Part shown: piece by piece, positions 20,616-32,733 of the stretch | Layout of the letters: each line of letters opens with the position of its first letter | How positions within the stretch are numbered: the first letter of the stretch is position 1 | Source: Eriocheir sinensis | Taxonomy: Eukaryota; Arthropoda; Malacostraca; Decapoda; Varunidae | Length of the DNA: 64,000 nucleotides | Reading direction: 5' to 3' | NCBI RefSeq assembly: GCF_024679095.1 | Contig: NW_026112143.1 | Coordinates: 144,501-208,500 of the forward strand | Translations under genes and position numbers: made by a program | The notes under the pieces: model-generated | Database searches by the model: none | The model's input: only the letters and a program-made list of their open reading frames with translations | Told to the model about the DNA's origin: nothing

Positions 20616-23508
20616 AATGGGAGGAGTAATTGGAGAGGACATCTAGCTCATAATATAACCAGGCAGCTTAGAAGTAATTATAGGGGAGTAACAGAGGACG
20701 GGCTAAGAATCTTCTATACTAACAGCAGGAGCCTCAGAAACAAGATAGACTTACTAAGGGGTGAAGCTTGTTCAGAAAATTTAGACATAATAGCGATCAC
20801 TGAGACATGTATAGACACTGCCAATAGAAATTTTAGATCAGAATTTGAAATAACGGGTTATCAGATGTTTCACAAAGACAGAAGGGGCAGAAAGGGAGGT
20901 GGAGTTGCACTATATGTTAAAGACTCACTTAAATGTTTAGTTAACAATTCAGTCAAAATTAACATGGATTCAGAATCAGTTTGGGTGGACGTTTACAAAG
21001 GGAAAGAAAAACTAACTCTAGGAGTTCTGTATAGGCCACATAACCTTAACAGGCAGGACACGAGTATATTACTACAAGAGATTGGCAGGGCGAGTAGGAG
21101 TAGAAATGTCTGCGTAATGGGGGACTTTAATTATAGGAATATCGACTGGGAAGACCTAGTGGGTGACCTGGAAGCCGAGGATTTTCTTGAAGTTATACAA
21201 GATAATTTCCTTAAGCAGGTAGTTACTGAGCCTACCAGAGGAGATAACATATTAGACTTAGTTCTAACCAATAATGGGAACTTGCTACTTGAGTTGGAGG
21301 TGGGCGGAGAGTTAGGAAATAGTGACCACAGAACGATTCGTTTTAGCTTAGACTGGGCGGTAACCCGCGAACCAAACCCAGTGTTAGTGCCAGATTTCAG
21401 AAGAGCAAATTACGAGGAGCTTCGAAGATATCTTGAAGGGGTACACTGGGATAATTTAGGAATTCATGAGGGCCAGAACTGCGGATTGGAGAGCCAGGAG
21501 AACCAGTTAGAAATGTCTTACAATAACTTAGTTAGAGTAATAGTAGAGGGGCAAGGACAGCATATACCACAACGAACACTTAGAAAAGAAAACAATGATC
21601 CTAAGTGGATGACTCGTGGACTAAAACACGAGATTGGGTTAAAGAAGGGAATTTATCAGAAAATAAAGAATGGTGAAACACATCTCAGGGGCCGGTACGT
21701 CGAACTATCTAGATTATTTCAGAAAAACACCAGGATAGCAAAAAGGAACTATGAGATCAAAGTAGCAAATGAGGCGAAAAGTAATCCTAAGGGCTTCTTT
21801 CAGATGTATAGAACAAAACAAGGGAGAAAATTGGACCGCTGAAAACAAACACAGGGAGCTAGTAGAAAATTACGAAAATATGAGCACATTGTTGAACGAC
21901 TACTTCCTTTCAGTATTCACACAGGAGGATCGAACGACTATACCGAAAAGGGTTCAGGTGTACGAGGGCGGGGATGGCGATAAATTGAGGGATATAATCA
22001 TTACCAGGCAAGTAGTTCAGGATGAGATAGATAAGCTTAAGAAGAACAAGTCGCCAGGTCCTGACGGGATATTTCCGAGGGTATTAAAGGAATTAGGTGA
22101 TGTACTCAGTGACCCACTAACCGACATCTTTAAGATGTCGGTAAATACTAATATGTGCCGAGCCTATGGAAAGTAGCTAATGTGACGCCGATTTTCAAAA
22201 AGGGGGACAGGTCAGTTGCTTCAAACTATCGCCCAGTTAGCTTAACATCGGTTGTAGGCAAGATACTGGAGTCCATAATAGCCAGGAACATTCGGGAGCA
22301 TTTAGAGAAACATAGCTTAATTCACGACTCGCAGCATGGGTTCACAAAAGGTAGGTCATGCCTCACCAATCTCTTGTCCTTCTACAATAAAGTATTTGAG
22401 GCGGTTGACAGAGATGAAAATTATGGTGTAATCTATCTTGATTTTAGTAAAGCGTTTGACAAAGTTCCTCATCAACGACTGTTGCTTAAATTACAGGCTC
22501 ACAGAGTAGAGGGTAGAGTTTTGAACTGGGTCAAGGCGTGGCTTAGCAATAGGAAGCAAAGAGTGCAAATCAATGGTAAAAGATCTGACTGGGGATGTGT
22601 TACGAGTGGCGTCCCACAAGGTTCGGTATTAGGTCCAATTTTGTTTATTATTTATATCAATGACTTAGGTACAGGAATTAGTAGTGATGTTAGTAAATTT
22701 GCAGATGATACCAAGATCGGTAGAGTAATTGAGTCGAATCAGGACGCTAGTATTCTCCAGGGTGAACTCAACAGATTTTATGACTGGGCGGATAAATGGC
22801 AGATGGAGTTCAATGTAGGGAAGTGCAGTATTCTGAGTGTAGGTAGGAACAACCCCTCATATAACTATTACTTAAATGACACTCTCATAAGCAGATCTGG
22901 GTGCGAGAGGGATTAAGGGGTCTTAATGAGCTCTGATCTCCGTCCAAGGGCACAATGAATTCAAGCTAGAAATCGAGCAAATAAGGTACTGGGATTTATT
23001 TCAAGAAGCGTAAGCAACAGAAGCCCCGAAGTCTTTCTCAAACTATATTTAGCATTAGTTAGACCTCATCTTGACTATGCGGTTCAGTTCTGGTCACCTT
23101 ACTTTAGAATGGATATCAAAATGTTAGAATCGGTGCAGAGGAGGATGACTAAGATGATTCAGGGGTTGAGAAACTTGCCATACGAGGAAAGACTCACAGT
23201 TAAACTTGCATTCTCTAGAAAGGCGAAAGGTGCGTGGAGACATGATCGAGGTTTATAAATGGATGAAGGGCTTTAATAAGGGAGACATTCATAAGGTTTT
23301 GTTGGTAAGAGAACCGGGTAGGACCCGAAGTAATGAGTTTAAACTGGATAAATTCAGATTCAACAGGGACACAGGCAAAAATTGGTTTACAAACAGGGTG
23401 GTGGATGAGTGGAATAGGCTTAGCAGTCACGTGGTGAGTGCCAATACAATTGTCACATTAAAAAATAGACTAGATAAATTCATGGACAGCGATATTAGGT
23501 GGGGTTAG
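20616..23508 (+). pseudogene. CR1-like ORF2: endonuclease and reverse transcriptase
   Basis: The APE-type endonuclease starts near 20700 (FYTNSRSLRNK, ITETC), with VMGDFNYRNIDW near 21120 and GNSDHRTIRF near 21320. The RT follows: KKNKSPGPDGI near 22045, PIFKKGD near 22190, YLDFSKAFDKVP near 22435, SGVPQGSVLG near 22605 and FADD at 22698-22709. The thumb and C-terminal region reach 23508. Breaks are a frameshift near 21835, one near 22152, TAA at 22914-22916 and a TGA about 40 bases later, plus a shift near 23200. The catalytic residues are all present, so decay is recent. The ORF2 ATG at 20616 is the first in frame; the exact start is uncertain. Confidence 0.85.
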
Positions 23509-23537
23509 ATACACGGGAGCTTAAGGTCAAAGGAGCT

Positions 23538-24136
23538 GCCTCTACAGAATGGACATCAACTTGCTAGAATCAGTTCAGAGGAGGATGACCGAGATGATTC
23601 AGGGGCTGAGGAACCTCCCATACCAAAATAGGCTGCAACATATAAACTTACATTCACTAGAGAGCCGAAGAGTGCGGGGAGATCTGATAGAAGTATTCAA
23701 ATGGGTCAAGGGTTACAACAAAGGCGATATAAGTAAAGTACTGAGAATTAGCCAGCAGGATAGAACTCGCAGTAATGGATTTAAATTAGAAAAGTATAGA
23801 TTTAGGAGATATAGTCAAGCATTGGTTTAGTAGTAGGGTGGTGGGGGAATGGAATAGACTCAGCAATCACATAGTTAGTGCAGGGACGGTGGCTTGTTTT
23901 AAGAGTAGACTGGATAGCTACATGGACGAGGATGAGAGGTGGCAGTGAGGTGTGGGTGCAGTAAGGTGACGGGGTACTGGATGCGTGGCTATTACCGCCG
24001 GTATAACGAGGATCAAGCCTCTACCTGTAACCCTTGAAACTACACCTCACCCATCGTGAGTAGTGGGGGGGATTCTGGAGCTGCTCTGTGTAGGCCACCC
24101 GGCCTCTTGCAGTTTCCCTATGTTCTTATGTCCTAA
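23538..24136 (+). mobile_element. CR1-like family 2, 3' end
   Basis: 23549-23830 encodes LLESVQRRMTEMIQGL and GDLIEVFKWVKGYNKGD, parallel to 23110-23300 of the preceding family but clearly different. A frameshift near 23815 leads into a C-terminus ending YMDEDERWQ (stop near 23947). The 3' UTR (23948-24120) contains CTACACCTCACCCATCGTGA, also seen with changes at 8620-8735 on the minus strand. It ends with TGTTCTTATG. Confidence 0.75.
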
Positions 24137-25053
24137 CAGTTTGACAGTAAGCACAAGGGTTAGAAGTAAGGAAGAGGTCTCGTATGTTGGGCCGGTCTCC
24201 AAGACGGTCAGGAATACTTGTAGGGTGCTGAACCAACTGCTCTATATCGTTGAAGAGGGCAAAGTTGTAGGCTTGTTCACCAGGCTGGTCAGTTAAAGAC
24301 GATGAAAGCCAAAGCTGGTAGTGAACATTGAAATCTCCCAAGATGGAGATTTCAGCGAAGGGAGAGTGGGTCAAGATGTGCTCCACTTTAGAGTTCATAT
24401 AGTCAAAGAATTTTATATAGTCAGTAGAGTTAGGTGAGAGATAAACAGCACAGATGTATTTAGTAATAGACAGTGAAGTCTTAGCCAGATGGTTGAAAAT
24501 TCAGAAGACTCAAGGTCGTGGGCACGAGAACAAGTGATGTCGTTGCGCACGTAGACGCAACATCTAGCTCTGAACTGAAATTTAGGATAGAGATAGTAGG
24601 AGGGAACACAGTAGAGATTGCTGTCAGTAGCCTCAGAAACCTGTGTTTCGGTGAGGAAGAGAAGGTGTGGTTTAGAGGAGGAGAGATGGTGTTCCACAGA
24701 ATGAAAATTAGAACGAGGACCGCGAATGTTGCAGAGATTGATAAAAAAAAAGTCTCGAGGAGTTATCAAGACACCTCTCAGGTCGACAGCCAGAAGGGGA
24801 GTCCTCCCTGGGGCAATTTGTGGTCCCCCATGCAGGGTATGTAGTGTGGTGTGGATAGAGGATCTGGCTTTAGAGAGCATGCTGAATTACTCTCTGGTGT
24901 TCATGAGACCATAGGGAAACGGTTAGTGAGGTAATGGGAAGGGTCTTTGGAGGGCTTCAGCACCCTCCTCACTCCCCATATATATCTCACCGGGAGTGGC
25001 TTGCGCCCGTTCGGTAGGTGTCTTCCTACCTACTCCAACCATATGAACCACGA

Positions 25054-25826
25054 AGGTCTGTGCCTTGAAGGTCGCAGCAAGGTGCATCACCCCCAAGACA
25101 GGTGTGTACATTCATGAAGGTCGATGCCTTGAAGGTGGCAGCAAGGTGCATCACCCCCAAGACAGGTGTGTACATTCATGAAGGTCTGTGCCTTGAAGGT
25201 GGCAGCAAGGTGCATCACCCCCAAGACAGGTGTGTACATTCATGAAGGTCTGTGCCTTGAAGGTGGCAGCAAGGTGCATCACCCCCAAGACAGGTGTGTA
25301 CATTCATGAAGGTCTGTGCCTTGAAGGTGGCAGCAAGGTGCATCACCCCCAAGACAGGTGTGTACATTCATGAAGGTCTGTGCCTTGAAGATGGCAGCAA
25401 GGTGCATCACTCCCAAGACAGGTGTGTACATTCATGAAGGTCTATGCCTTGAAGGTGGCAGCAAGGTGCATCACCCCCAAGACAGGTGTGTACATTCATG
25501 AAGGTCTGTGCCTTGAAGGTTCCAGCAAGGTGCATCCCCCCCAAGACAGGTGTGTACATTCATGAAGGTCTATGCCTTGAAGGTGGCAGCAAGGTGCATC
25601 ACCCCCAAGACAGGTGTGTACATTCATGAAGGTCTATGCCTTGAAGGTTCCAGCAAGGTGCATCCCCCCCAAGACAGGTGTGTACATTCATGAAGGTCTG
25701 TGCCTTGAAGGTGGCAGCAAGGTGCATCACTCCCAAGACAGGTGTGTACATTCATGAAGGTCTATGCCTTGAAGGTGGCAGCAAGGTGCATCCCCCCCAA
25801 GACAGGTGTGTACATTCATGAAGGTC
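25054..25826. repeat. 64-bp tandem repeat array, about 12 units
   Basis: TTCATGAAGGTC recurs every 64 bases (for example 25111 and 25175) with units nearly identical apart from a few CACCCCC/CCCCCCC and GGTGGC/GGTTCC variants. Two variant types alternate near 25500-25800, which suggests higher-order duplication. It begins just outside the 5' end of the minus jockey-like LINE. Confidence 0.95.
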
Positions 25827-26151
25827 GTAATATGTTACAGGCGTCCTTCACTGCAGGACTGGGTTACTTTGTTAAAAAATGGTTGTAAAGTGATCAGCCA
25901 TATACAAATAGCATTAAAACATGGATTATATTAATGGATTGAACAAAATTAATTAATGAAGTCCATTTTAGAGTGAGCTCTAGTCCCCTGTGCAGGGTAG
26001 TGACCACATGCTTGCACCAGCACTATGCAGCATAACAGTCATGTACTCACATCATTGCACTGCACTGCACCAGTGACTGAACCACCAGTCACAAGCAGTT
26101 TGAATAAACGATAGAAGAGGATCAAACATACTGAATAATCATACACTAATG
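25827..26151. other. No gene seen
   Basis: Plain sequence between the satellite and the hAT element. It may be one of the few remaining stretches of non-mobile flank. Confidence 0.4.
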
Positions 26152-26483
26152 GTCTAAATCAGGGGTGCTCAACTCACTGTTTGAGGGCATGCGGCCCTCA
26201 AAGAAGTTTAATGCGGCCCTCGGCAAGTAACCAAAAAATAACCTACTTATCAGTATCATAATACGTACTATTTGTTCACATTGGATTTTAATGATATGCA
26301 GCAATATAAATTTTATTATGATTCATATTACTGCATATTTTATTATATGCTAACTTTTCTTATGTTATTGTATTATTATGATAAAAAGGCTATTGCACAT
26401 CTATAGTCTATCAATTTTAACTTGAGCCCTTGGACGCGATGCTTTCTTTCCCTCTGACCCCAAGCCTTTCATAACATCAGCAA

Positions 26484-27165
26484 TCAATAAATGGGGGCAT
26501 ACGCCGGGGGGCGCGTCGCCTCGCCCACCCTACGACGCCAAGCCCGGGAGTCCCTCCGGGCGAGTCTCCATGCAGGCCCCCTTCCCAACCCGAGTACCTC
26601 CCGGCAGGATATATCGACTTGCTCAACCCACGAACTCCGTGGGCGTCCCCTTGGCCTCCTCCATTCAGGATTGTCATTTACAGAGACAACCCGATGAGCA
26701 GGATCAGCTTCCGGGAAACGTGCCACGTGCCCGTATAGCCGGAGTTGGCGATGACGGACTATGCAGGTAATATATGTCGAATCAGTCTCACAGATTTGTT
26801 GCCGGTTGGACACAAAGTCATTCCAGCGATATCCCATGATTCTGTGTAGACATTTATTACCAAAGGCATCAATCCGCCTCTCCAAGTCCCCATTAAGTGT
26901 CCATGTCTCACAACCGTAGAGTAAGACAGGGAGCACAATGGACTTGAAGATCTGGATCTTTGTCCTTCTGCACAGGTATCGACAACGCCATATACTCGTG
27001 TTAAGCGAGTCCATAACACCGTGGGCCAGACCAATCCGCCGTAAGACTTCCTGGCCAGACTCACCGTTGTTATGAACTACGCTACCAAGATACGTGAAAC
27101 TTTCTGAGATCTCAACGTCCTCGCCACACGCATGAACAGACTATACTGTTTCATCATGCAGTCGT
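26484..27165 (-). pseudogene. Non-LTR RT C-terminal fragment in the hAT
   Basis: Minus-strand frames read ISESFTYLGSVVHNNGES, then IVLPVLLYGCETWTL, RIMGYRWNDFVSN, RQLRLYGHVARF and a basic GRPRSSWVEQV. This LYGCETW / GHV / GRPR series is the C-terminal region of an RTE/CR1-superfamily reverse transcriptase. The catalytic domain is absent. The 3' end at 26484 runs into TTTATTGATTG. A stop near 27130 interrupts the upstream part. Confidence 0.7.
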
Positions 27166-27673
27166 ACTATGAATATATATTCCATAAATAGATAACGTAC
27201 AGACTAACAGTGAGACAGATCGTCATGCGCAGGTCATCGCTAGATCTGTAAACAATGGAGGTTTCCCCGGCCCAAGCCACAGGGCTCAAGTTAAGTCGAT
27301 GGACTATAGCAGCCTGAAGGCTGGCTAGCCTCACTGATTTTGTTCGTACCAGCGTTGCCACTTCTTGGCTTTTTTTTACTAGATCTTGGCTTCTAGGCTG
27401 AGACTTTGGCGCCTTGTCTTTTTTTCCCTTGAAAACAGGCTAATCTAGGCTTTTTTTTTTTCATTCTTTCCTGATTCGCTATTCCCTTCGCTCGTGTCCT
27501 GCCCTCTCATGCACACCTCGCCCTTATCCTCTTAATCAGTCCTGGTCTCTGGCTCCCTACCCCTCTCCTACCCAACCACTCCCTTCCGGGCCTTCCCCAC
27601 CGTTGCCCATCCACTCCTAGCCCTCTCCCCTTACCCGTCGTTTTCCACACCACCTCCCCTACCCAATAGAGTT
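27166..27673. other. hAT interior, no gene seen
   Basis: Pyrimidine-rich sequence between two nested LINEs, with T-runs near 27370 and 27450. No transposase motif found. Confidence 0.4.
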
Positions 27674-28067
27674 TCTCCCCGTCGAAGGGGAGTCACCTTG
27701 TCGTGGTGACGGGGCTTGAAGCGAGGTCGGCGGTACCACCTACCGTGGTGGCTTGCCCACCTCGATAGGGCTCGATGTCCGTTGGCCTCGTGGACCAAAT
27801 GCTCCCCCCTCGTCACCGGTAGAGGAGACCTACTGGTGATGTTGCCTTCGCCCGCCCTGCCGTTTTACCACCTAGGGCAGGGCTACTGTCTCCCCACGTG
27901 TTTGCCGTGCGTGGCGTCCCGTATACTCCCCTTGCCCTCTCATCTGGGGGTTGAGTCCACCGTGGGGCAGGGTGTAGTTCCCCTCGGTGGGCAACATGCT
28001 CCTTTGGAGGGAGGGTTGGGGTAAGACGGGTGGTTCAGTGTGGCCCCACTGAATCAATCGGCTGGTC

Positions 28068-30250
28068 ATGCGATGGGTAGAGTCAAGTAGTCATTGCCGG
28101 GTGGGCGGTCGCAACGGTCCCGCGGCCGCCGTTAAACACCTGGCAGTGGATGCGTATACTTTCCCATTACCCCTGGGGCTGTTGGGTGCGGTTTGGCCCC
28201 AACATTCAGCCTCCCCTTGTTGGGCTCCGTGGTGGGTGGGGGTGTGGGGGAGTGAAACACCTTCCCTGTGTATAGGTAAGTTTCCCTTCCCTCGGCCTGC
28301 CTCTCTCCCTGACGTCCGCCTGTCCCCGATTACCCCTACACGGCCTTCTCTCGTCGCCACCGTGGAGCATTTCACCGTTCCAGGTGGTGCCGCTGGAAAG
28401 TCCCTACCTCCTAGAGGGGCTGACCAAAACAAGTCCGTGCGACACAAAAGTCCACGTGTGTCTGACAAGGCTGCCTCCCATTCCGGGGGTAACTCTGATG
28501 TGCGTCCCTCTTCCAAGCTGGACGCACTTCAGATGGTGAATATCGATCCATCGTTTTCCTACCGTGCCTTGCACTCCTTACTCAAGCCATTTGGCACAGT
28601 CCTTCGTATCCGTCTCATTTATGATGGAGACTTCAAGTCAAACAGATGCTATGTGACCTTTGCTTCCAGGGCTGAAGCCCAGTCGGCGTGTGATGCTGTT
28701 GCGACTCTGCCTATCGCAGGTGCTGGATTTCAAGCGAAACTTCTCCGTTCTTCCAATATTTCTGACAGTGACATGGACTATGTCCCGAACCTCTTCGAAG
28801 ACGCTTTGTTAGAGCCAACTCCCAGGGATAGCCAGGTCCCTCCCCCTCGTTGGTTTGTTGCATACTATAGGAATGGGCGTGGCAACTTCATGCATGCTGC
28901 TAGGTACCTCGCCAAAGAAATTGGCACGATCCCTGAGGGGAATCTGAAAAAGTATGGGAAGGGAGTGTTAGTCAGGGGTAAAGATATTACTCAAGCTAAA
29001 ATGCTGCAACATCTACCATGCCCTGCTGACAACATGTTTGAAACGGTCAAAGCACACCATACCTTCAATTATAGTAAAGGCAGTATATATAATCATGACC
29101 TCTATGAGTTATCTGAGGAGGAAATACTTGGGATGTGCCCTAGTTCTGTTCATAAGGTGTCCAAGATGAAGGGTTCAGATAACATGATACTTCTCACCTT
29201 TTTTGGTTCTACCCTCCCTGACCGTGTCAGTATTGGCCCCCTCCATCTTCGGGTAAAGCCTTTTGTTGACCGCCCTCTACAGTGTTTTTCATGTTACGGG
29301 TTTGGTCATGGTAAGAAATACTGCACTGAGCCTTCTCGGTGGGGTAATTGTTCTGCATTAGGCTCACACTCCACGGCGGAATGTGAGTCAGATGCTTATT
29401 GCTTCTATTTCCAGGATGCTCACCAGTTGTCTTCCAGACAGTGCCCACGATATCACCTGGAACAGGATATTTTGCAACTTGCAAATAGTCAGTTTATCAG
29501 CCTTGGTAGTGCGCGCCGTGAACTCCTCTACCGCCAGAAGGCCGGTACTGGAGCAAAGACGTACACCTCATCGCTAGGCACTCGCTCTTCTGCCCAGCCC
29601 GCTGCTCAGGTGTCCTCTACGGTTTCCTCCCGCCCTTTGAAGCTACTGCTATTATGTCCCATCATAGATTTTCCCTTTTGTCCTGTGATTCTGTCGAGTC
29701 ACCTCCAGGTTCTGATGGAGCTTCTCCGGCCTCGTCCCAGGTGATGCATGTTGATGTACATGCACCTCACATTGCTTCGCCGAAGTCCGCCAGAGGTATG
29801 AAGAAGCGACATCGCGGTTCTACAGATTCAGTTGAATCTGTTCCGCCAACTAAGATTACTGTAGGTATACATGATTCTGGGGTCTCTCAGGATAGGCCCA
29901 TGGAGGAAGATGCGGAGGCTCATATTGAGCCTACTGAGACCCCCTCTGTTCCAGTTCCTGTTGCTTCTAGTGGTTTTCCTGATCGGGATATGGAAACTGA
30001 GGAATCCCTTGGATATAGTGTTGGGAATCCTCCCCGCGAGCATGTAGCTTCGGGGAGTGGTGTGCGGTCTGGCTCCAGTAGTGCGGCGTCCGGAGGGGGC
30101 GCAGGTTCCTTTGTTGGGAGAAAGCTCGAGGTCCCTCGACCCGGCTTCTCTGGGGTCCCAGTCTCCTCTTCTCGTCGTATTACCGGACCGAATCAGGTGG
30201 GTAAAAGGCAGTCTCTTTCAGGGGCTCGCCTGGAGCGCACTCGAAAATAG
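28068..30250 (+). pseudogene. I-like LINE ORF1: RRM-like domain and CCHC knuckles
   Basis: ORF1 proteins bind element RNA. After a low-complexity N-terminus, an RRM-like fold spans about 28540-28740 (GTVLRIRLIYDGDFKSNRCY and the RCYVTF strand). Cys/His knuckles follow at about 29280-29460: CFSCYGFGHGKKYC is canonical, while the next two (CSALGSHSTAEC, CFYFQDAHQLSSRQC) have lost Cys residues. A frameshift near 29650 moves to the frame ending at 30250, which encodes an acidic, Ser/Pro-rich tail and a Gly/Ser stretch. The true start is uncertain; an ATG is at 28068. Confidence 0.75.
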
Positions 30251-30252
30251 AC

Positions 30253-32685
30253 ATCTTCCTACTCCTCCAGTGGAATTGTAGAGGCCTATGGGCCTCGTGG
30301 GAGGAACTCCGAGCATTGATATCTCGGTTTTCTCCTGCTTGCCTTTGTTTACAGGAGACAATGCTCGGAGACTACACTCACTCTAGTCCTCCTGGGTATC
30401 GTGCCGTTTACAGTATCCCTAATCCTAGACAGGGCCACCATGGTGGCACCGCCATATTCGTTCGCTGTGATATCCCCTATGTCCCATTACAGACGTTGCA
30501 GTCTGTTGCTGTTAAGGTTTATTTGGGCAAATTTTATACATTATGTAGCCTTTATCTCCCTCCCGGTGTTCCTGTTGACAGACACGATCTTGACGACCTG
30601 GTGCAGGAACTTTCCTCGCCTTTACTTTTATTAGGGAATTTTAACGGTCGCCATCCGTTGTGGGATGATGGTGCTACCAACCCACGCGGACTTTCAGTTG
30701 CTTCTTTTATTGAGGATCAGGGATTATAAATTTTAAACTCTGGGGAGGTGACACATTTTCATAGCCAGACTGGTACTTTTACCTCTATAAATCTTTCACT
30801 TTGCATTTCTAATTCTCTTCCTGATTTTCGTTGGCGGGTCTTACCGGACTTGTATAGCAGTGACCACTTTCCAATTTTATTGGAACGCTTTGATTCTGTA
30901 CCACAGTCACGCCTTTCTCGCTGGCGTCTAGATAAAGCAGACTGGCAGCGATTTACGGAACTTAGATCCTCTCTTCGTCCGTTGGCTGACTTTGGAACTT
31001 CTGACGAGGCTGTATCCTATTTCATTGATGCCCTACATTCTGCAGCCCTTCAATCCGTCCCCAGGACGTCTGGCCAGTTCCCTAAACGTCCTGTTCCCTG
31101 GTGGAACGCCGCTTGCACTACTGCTGTGCAAGAGAAGCGTGCTGCATTCTCTCGACTTCGTCGTCACCGTGGGGACCCCCAGTGTTTGGATGCTTTTCGG
31201 CGAGCGCGTGCTCGAGCACGACGCACTTTCAAGGAGGCTCAACGAATTTCTTGGAAGGCTGATCTCTCTCCCATCACTACCAGAACTACACTCACAGAAG
31301 TCTTTAACTGAGTTCGTAAGATCTCTGGGAAGTTTTTCCCCCCTCCCCCTCCAGTGTTATCGCATGCAGGGGAAACGGTGGCGGACCCTAAGACTGTTGC
31401 TGACCTATTCGCCAAGCACTTTGCCAGTGTCTCTAGGAAAGATCCTACTGCACCAGGGGCACGTCATCGCCGGGATTTGGAATCACTCGGCGTTAACTTC
31501 GCTTCCACCGGAGGGGAATCTTATAATATCCCATTTTCTCTCTCCGAGTTGAAGACGGCTTTATCCCAGTGTCATGATTCCTCGCCAGGTCCAGACGACA
31601 TCCCTTATGCTTTCTTACGCCACATGTCTGACTGTGGTTTTACATTTTTATTGGATCTTTACACTTTCATTTGGCGTACCGGTGATTTTCCATCTCTGTG
31701 GAGTGTGGCTGTAATTCTCCCCATTCTGAAGCCTGGGAAAGATTATCTCCAAGCAACTAACTATCGTCCTATTTCTTTAACATCCTGCATTTGTAAAGTG
31801 ATGGAGAAGATGGTGAATGTCAGGCTTATGTGGTACTTGGAGAGCCGGAATTTATTGACCCCGGTGCAATATGGTTTCCGAAAGATGCGCTCCACTTCGG
31901 ATGCTCTTTTATCCTTGGAGTCCTCAGTTTGTGAGGCGTTTGCCAATAATCACCACCAGGTGTTTTTTGATCTGGAGAAGGCCTATGACACAGCTTGGTG
32001 TCATGGAATTTTACTTAACCTGTTTGAGTTTGGTCTTGGTGGCTGTCTCCCTGTTTTTATTCAGGAGTTTTTATCTCATCGTCTTTTACGGGTTAGAGTG
32101 GGGAGTACTCTTTCCGAGGTTTGTCCACTTGAGGATGGTGTACCACAGGGAAGTATTCTCATTGTTACGCTATTTGTTGTGGCTATTAATGGAGTCGTTG
32201 GTGTCTTGCCTGATCGATTCCTCGCGGTACCAGGTACCGGTACCTGGTACCGCGAGGAATCGATTCCTCGCGGTACCCGGTACCGGTACCTGGTACCGCG
32301 AAGCCTCATGATCACTTGGGTGCCGGGAAGCGTCATGATCACTCGGCACTGCGCATTGCCGCTAGTACCGGTACCGTCTGGATCTTAGTGACGCTCGGCG
32401 CTCGCCCGCCCGGCTGAATGTGGTATCACGCGGTATGGGCCCTGTATGGAGACGCTGAGTCACTGCCTCGCTGACCGTCCCCCCAAGTTCCCACCATTTT
32501 GTCCTGCTTTCCGTTTCCATCACAGCTCCCGTTTCCATTATTTTATTATTTTATTTATTTATTGGAGTTACTGGATAATTCTTCATGTCCGATTCTTTTT
32601 CTTTTTTAGGTTACTAATAAATAGTTATTGTTATTAGACTATGATCAAGTACCCATATCACCGAGATATCCACTCACTGAGTGGT

Positions 32686-32733
<48 letters not shown>

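Larger units (their letters stand above)
20425..24136 (+). mobile_element. CR1-like LINE, chimeric 3' end
   Basis: It begins in the middle of ORF1 (SGNH esterase C-terminus), continues through the endonuclease and RT of ORF2, and at about 23538 switches to the 3' end of a different but related family. It ends with one CR1-type tail (TGTTCTTATG at 24121). The whole unit sits at one position in the jockey-like LINE. Rejoining 20424 and 24137 restores the endonuclease frame around SPLGSSDH. 5' truncation in ORF1 fits target-primed integration. No clear target duplication is seen, which is usual for CR1. Confidence 0.8.
19906..25053 (-). mobile_element. Jockey-like LINE (minus), split by a chimeric CR1
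   Basis: The 5' region is at 25053-24890 and the endonuclease at 24880-24137. After a 3.7-kb insertion the same frame family resumes at 20424 (GSSDHNPISVSCP) and runs to 19906 ([18 protein letters not shown], then NISSNF). The endonuclease shows LGDFNVH near 24335 and the SDH motif near 20390 on the other side of the insertion. The RT is missing because the copy is cut at 19905. The same family is present at 42195-42670 and 48195-60682, which gives a reference for the joined sequence. The copy carries frameshifts (24398/24413) and is inactive. Confidence 0.8.

Noticed and set aside
25054..25826. CRISPR array
   Set aside because: The units are contiguous 64-mers without variable spacers, in a eukaryotic context.
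26491..26770. Plus-strand ORFs over 26491-26770
   Set aside because: They are shadows of the minus-strand RT C-terminal fragment.
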